Positions 62,029-64,000 of a DNA stretch of 64,000 nucleotides are shown here, piece by piece; within the stretch, counting starts at the first letter, position 1, and each line of letters begins with the position of its first letter. Under the pieces are notes generated by a model. The model worked only from the letters and a program-made list of their open reading frames with translations, was not told the origin of the DNA and searched no databases. A program made the translations under genes and the position numbers. Source of the DNA: Saprospirales bacterium (lineage in GTDB: Bacteria; Bacteroidota; Bacteroidia; Chitinophagales; Saprospiraceae); contig JADJYG010000016.1 of the NCBI GenBank assembly GCA_016719895.1, positions 118,396-182,395 on the forward strand, in the 5' to 3' direction.

Positions 62029-63564
62029 ATGAAAAAACAACTATTACCTGTCTATCTTCTCCTCCTGACCGCTTTCCCTCTGGCCGCGCAAGACGGCTGG
62101 CAATGCGGAACCGCGCCGGTCAGGCTGCTTTCTGATGTTCAAAAAAATGTTGTTTCAAGGGGAAATGACGACACCGCCGCGCTGTACATCCCGGTCGTCA
62201 TTCACATTGTCAGCAATGACAACGGCATGGGCTATTTCAGTCTGAGCAATACCATAAAATCACTTTGCTATTTAGAGACGGATTTTGCCCCGTATCATTT
62301 CAATTTTTACCTCGATACCATTCGATATCTCAACCACTCGGCGTTCAATGTTTGGGACGGCTGGGGAACAGCCATGCTGTCGGTGCTGGACTCGCAAAAC
62401 GTCCACAACCGCCTGAACCTCTATGTCGTGAAAGGATCGGGCAGTTCATTCGTCGTCTGGAACGATACGCTCGATCTGTCGGTGCCCCCGCTCATGCACC
62501 ATCCGCAGCAGCACGCCGTCGTGCTTGCGAAAGATCACTTGGCGCCCACACACTCGCATGTGATTGCGCACGAAGTGGGGCATTATTTCGGTCTGTGGCA
62601 CAGCTTCAACGGCTGGGACGGGCTATACTTCGGAGACTTTCCGGCGGGCGTCCCGGATACGCTGCATAGCACGTACACATACAACGGCGTCCTGTACGAC
62701 TGGGACATTCCAGTGGAGCGCGCCGATAGCGTGGATTGCGCCGCCGCCGCCGATTATTTGTGCGACACCCCACCCGACTATCTCAGTTTTCGGTTTGCTT
62801 GCGATGCCAACCAACAAAGCATCATCGTCCAGACCGACCCCAACGGGATGCCCTTTCGCACCGCCGGCTCCAACTTCATGTCGTACAGCCAGATCAGCTG
62901 CCAAAGCAGGTTCAGCCCCGGCCAAACGGCATGGATGCGCGCCGTAGCCGAAGGCCCCCGAAACTACCTGCTGTACGACCAGACGCCGCCCGCGCCGTTT
63001 TCTCCTTCCACCTGGGCCATGCTTTACCCGCCGGATAACGAAACGGTGGCGGCGTCCGATTCCATTGCGCTCGAATGGGAGCACGCGCCGGAAGCGGATT
63101 TTTACCTGCTGGAGTTTGGCCGGAAACTTTCGAATACAGTTTATGTACCGCTCGTGCAAAGATTGCTGCCGGGCACTACCAATTTCAAGGTGCAGGTCGG
63201 CCCGAATTTGAATTACTACTGGAAAGTAAGCGCAGTGAACAAATATTACCCCTGCGACGTGGTAACGGATACGAGTTTTTTTAAAACCGCCCCCACTACA
63301 AGCATCGCCGAGCCCGTTGCGCAAGCCTCCCTGTTGCTTTTTCCCAACCCCACTTCAGGCCGGATTTACTGGCGTTTGCCGGAAGCGGAGGCGAACCCGG
63401 AAAACATACGCGTGTACCTGTACGACGCACAAGGCAATCTGCTGGCGACACGGCCGGCGCCGGAACGGCATTCGCTGGATGTGCAGGGTCTGCCGGTGGG
63501 AATGTACATGTTGCAAGTGTTCGTAGGCGAGCGGGTGTATTCAGGGCGGTTTGTGAAGGATTAA
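62029..63564 (+). CDS. T9SS-secreted M43 (pappalysin-type) zinc metallopeptidase
   Basis: I take the ATG at 62029, which gives 511 residues with a clean signal peptide (MKKQLLPVYLLLLTAFPLAA); the open frame starts at 61858 but precedes a promoter-like element. The zinc site HEVGHYFGLWHSFNG (H181, E182, H185, H191) is of the M43 type. Also present are the supporting CDTPPDYLSF and the Met-turn region NFMSYSQISCQSRFSPGQ. A fibronectin-like module follows (about 350-425, SIALEWEHAPEADFYLLEFG), then a T9SS type A sorting domain (LLLFPNPTSGRIYWRLP ... GMYMLQVFVG). It should act as an extracellular protease; substrate unknown. It sits between two copies of an Rpn nuclease gene on the opposite strand. 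Confidence 0.93.
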   Translation: MKKQLLPVYLLLLTAFPLAAQDGWQCGTAPVRLLSDVQKNVVSRGNDDTAALYIPVVIHIVSNDNGMGYFSLSNTIKSLCYLETDFAPYHFNFYLDTIRYLNHSAFNVWDGWGTAMLSVLDSQNVHNRLNLYVVKGSGSSFVVWNDTLDLSVPPLMHHPQQHAVVLAKDHLAPTHSHVIAHEVGHYFGLWHSFNGWDGLYFGDFPAGVPDTLHSTYTYNGVLYDWDIPVERADSVDCAAAADYLCDTPPDYLSFRFACDANQQSIIVQTDPNGMPFRTAGSNFMSYSQISCQSRFSPGQTAWMRAVAEGPRNYLLYDQTPPAPFSPSTWAMLYPPDNETVAASDSIALEWEHAPEADFYLLEFGRKLSNTVYVPLVQRLLPGTTNFKVQVGPNLNYYWKVSAVNKYYPCDVVTDTSFFKTAPTTSIAEPVAQASLLLFPNPTSGRIYWRLPEAEANPENIRVYLYDAQGNLLATRPAPERHSLDVQGLPVGMYMLQVFVGERVYSGRFVKD

Positions 63565-63652
63565 GATAAACACGCCGTAAAATAGGAAACTGTGCCACAT
63601 CTCAGGATTCAGATGCGGCACAGTTTTCTGAATGCCCAAAGACGGGTAGCAT

Positions 63653-64000
63653 TTAATTCGTCGGCCTGTTTTGCCGCAACTGTTGGACATAATCCTCGGC
63701 CACTCCGACAAATGCGGCTACCTCGGCATTGCTCCAATCCGGGAATTTTTGCATAATTTTTAGGGTAAAGTCCCGGGTTTTTTCTTCAAGACCTTCCTGG
63801 CGACCTTCCTGGCGACCTTCCTGGCGACCTTCCTTCAGACCTTCCTTCAGACCTTCCTGGCGACCTTCCTTCATGCCTTTCCTTCTCCCTGCCCGATAAC
63901 CGGCTTTTTTCCATCGTTCACCGAAAATTTCCGGTATGGAATCTATCCAGCTGCGTTCGGTTTCCGGTAAATCTTTGCTCAGATTCTTGACTTCAGACTG
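63653..64000 (-). CDS. Rpn-family nuclease, copy 2 (truncated by the right edge)
   Basis: The last 115 codons of a second Rpn gene are present, open to the right edge, and are nearly identical to copy 1 in QSEVKNLSKDLPETERSWID and GERWKKAGYRAGRRKG. Seven 4-residue repeats (MKEG, RQEG, LKEG, LKEG, RQEG, RQEG, RQEG) connect to the intact C-terminal segment LEEKTRDFTLKIMQKF then EDYVQQLRQNRPTN. Unlike copy 1, no frame break is present. The catalytic domain lies outside the window. Confidence 0.9.
   Translation of the reverse strand, partial: QSEVKNLSKDLPETERSWIDSIPEIFGERWKKAGYRAGRRKGMKEGRQEGLKEGLKEGRQEGRQEGRQEGLEEKTRDFTLKIMQKFPDWSNAEVAAFVGVAEDYVQQLRQNRPTN

Overview
This window looks like chromosomal DNA from a GC-rich member of the Bacteroidota, most plausibly a Saprospiria-type marine or activated-sludge bacterium. 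The evidence is four secreted proteins ending in a type IX secretion (T9SS type A) sorting domain, TAnnTTTG-type -7 promoter elements in front of several genes, a near absence of Shine-Dalgarno sequences, SprB/HYR-type repeat proteins, and family members typical of this phylum (BNR-repeat secreted protein, META lipoprotein, YifB, Rpn nuclease, two-domain malic enzyme). No rRNA, tRNA or CRISPR array was seen. Genus-level identity is inference.

Layout. 1-4.5 kb: the end of a malic enzyme/phosphotransacetylase fusion, then a large FAD/4Fe-4S 2-hydroxyacid dehydrogenase. 4.6-7.1 kb: a T9SS-secreted repeat protein, convergent with a diheme cytochrome c (7.1-8.1 kb). 8.26-33.0 kb: one enormous minus-strand gene, about 8,250 codons if two single-base frame breaks are repaired. 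It encodes a T9SS surface protein built from roughly 80 HYR/Ig-like units, with cohesin-like modules near both ends, a dockerin-like segment near the C-terminus, and a block of 13 nearly identical 74-residue tandem repeats. A clear intrinsic terminator follows it. 33.6-34.6 kb: an SH3b-bearing amidase. 34.56-35.38 kb: a non-coding array of AGGATT/AATCCTG repeats arranged as a large inverted repeat between two convergent genes. 35.4-37.7 kb: a minus-strand operon of a DoxX-like membrane protein and three lipoproteins. 38.0-38.7 kb: an overlapping MNT-HEPN gene pair. 38.8-41.9 kb: a BNR-repeat secreted protein.

42.3-47.8 kb is a potassium module: a short KdpD-like kinase, a KdpE-like regulator, a HAMP-DHp protein with no ATPase domain, the Kup transporter and an outer-membrane porin, all on the plus strand. 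47.9-53.6 kb holds housekeeping and enzyme genes: a UPF1-like helicase carrying an in-frame palindromic insertion, a patatin phospholipase, tadA, a decayed Uma2 remnant and guaB. 53.65-56.75 kb: a frameshifted T9SS beta-helix protein and a small membrane protein. 56.9-60.3 kb: a polytopic membrane protein and yifB/comM. 60.3-64 kb: a MITE-like element with 32-bp inverted ends, then two near-identical Rpn-family nuclease genes flanking a T9SS-secreted M43 metallopeptidase; the second copy runs off the right edge.

Four single-base frame breaks occur, all in repeat-bearing genes. They may be genuine (decay or phase variation) or assembly errors; sequence alone cannot decide. The most unusual content is the giant repeat protein, the inverted AATCCTG array, the Kup-linked Kdp-like signalling cluster with its kinase-less DHp protein, and the mobile palindromic elements.
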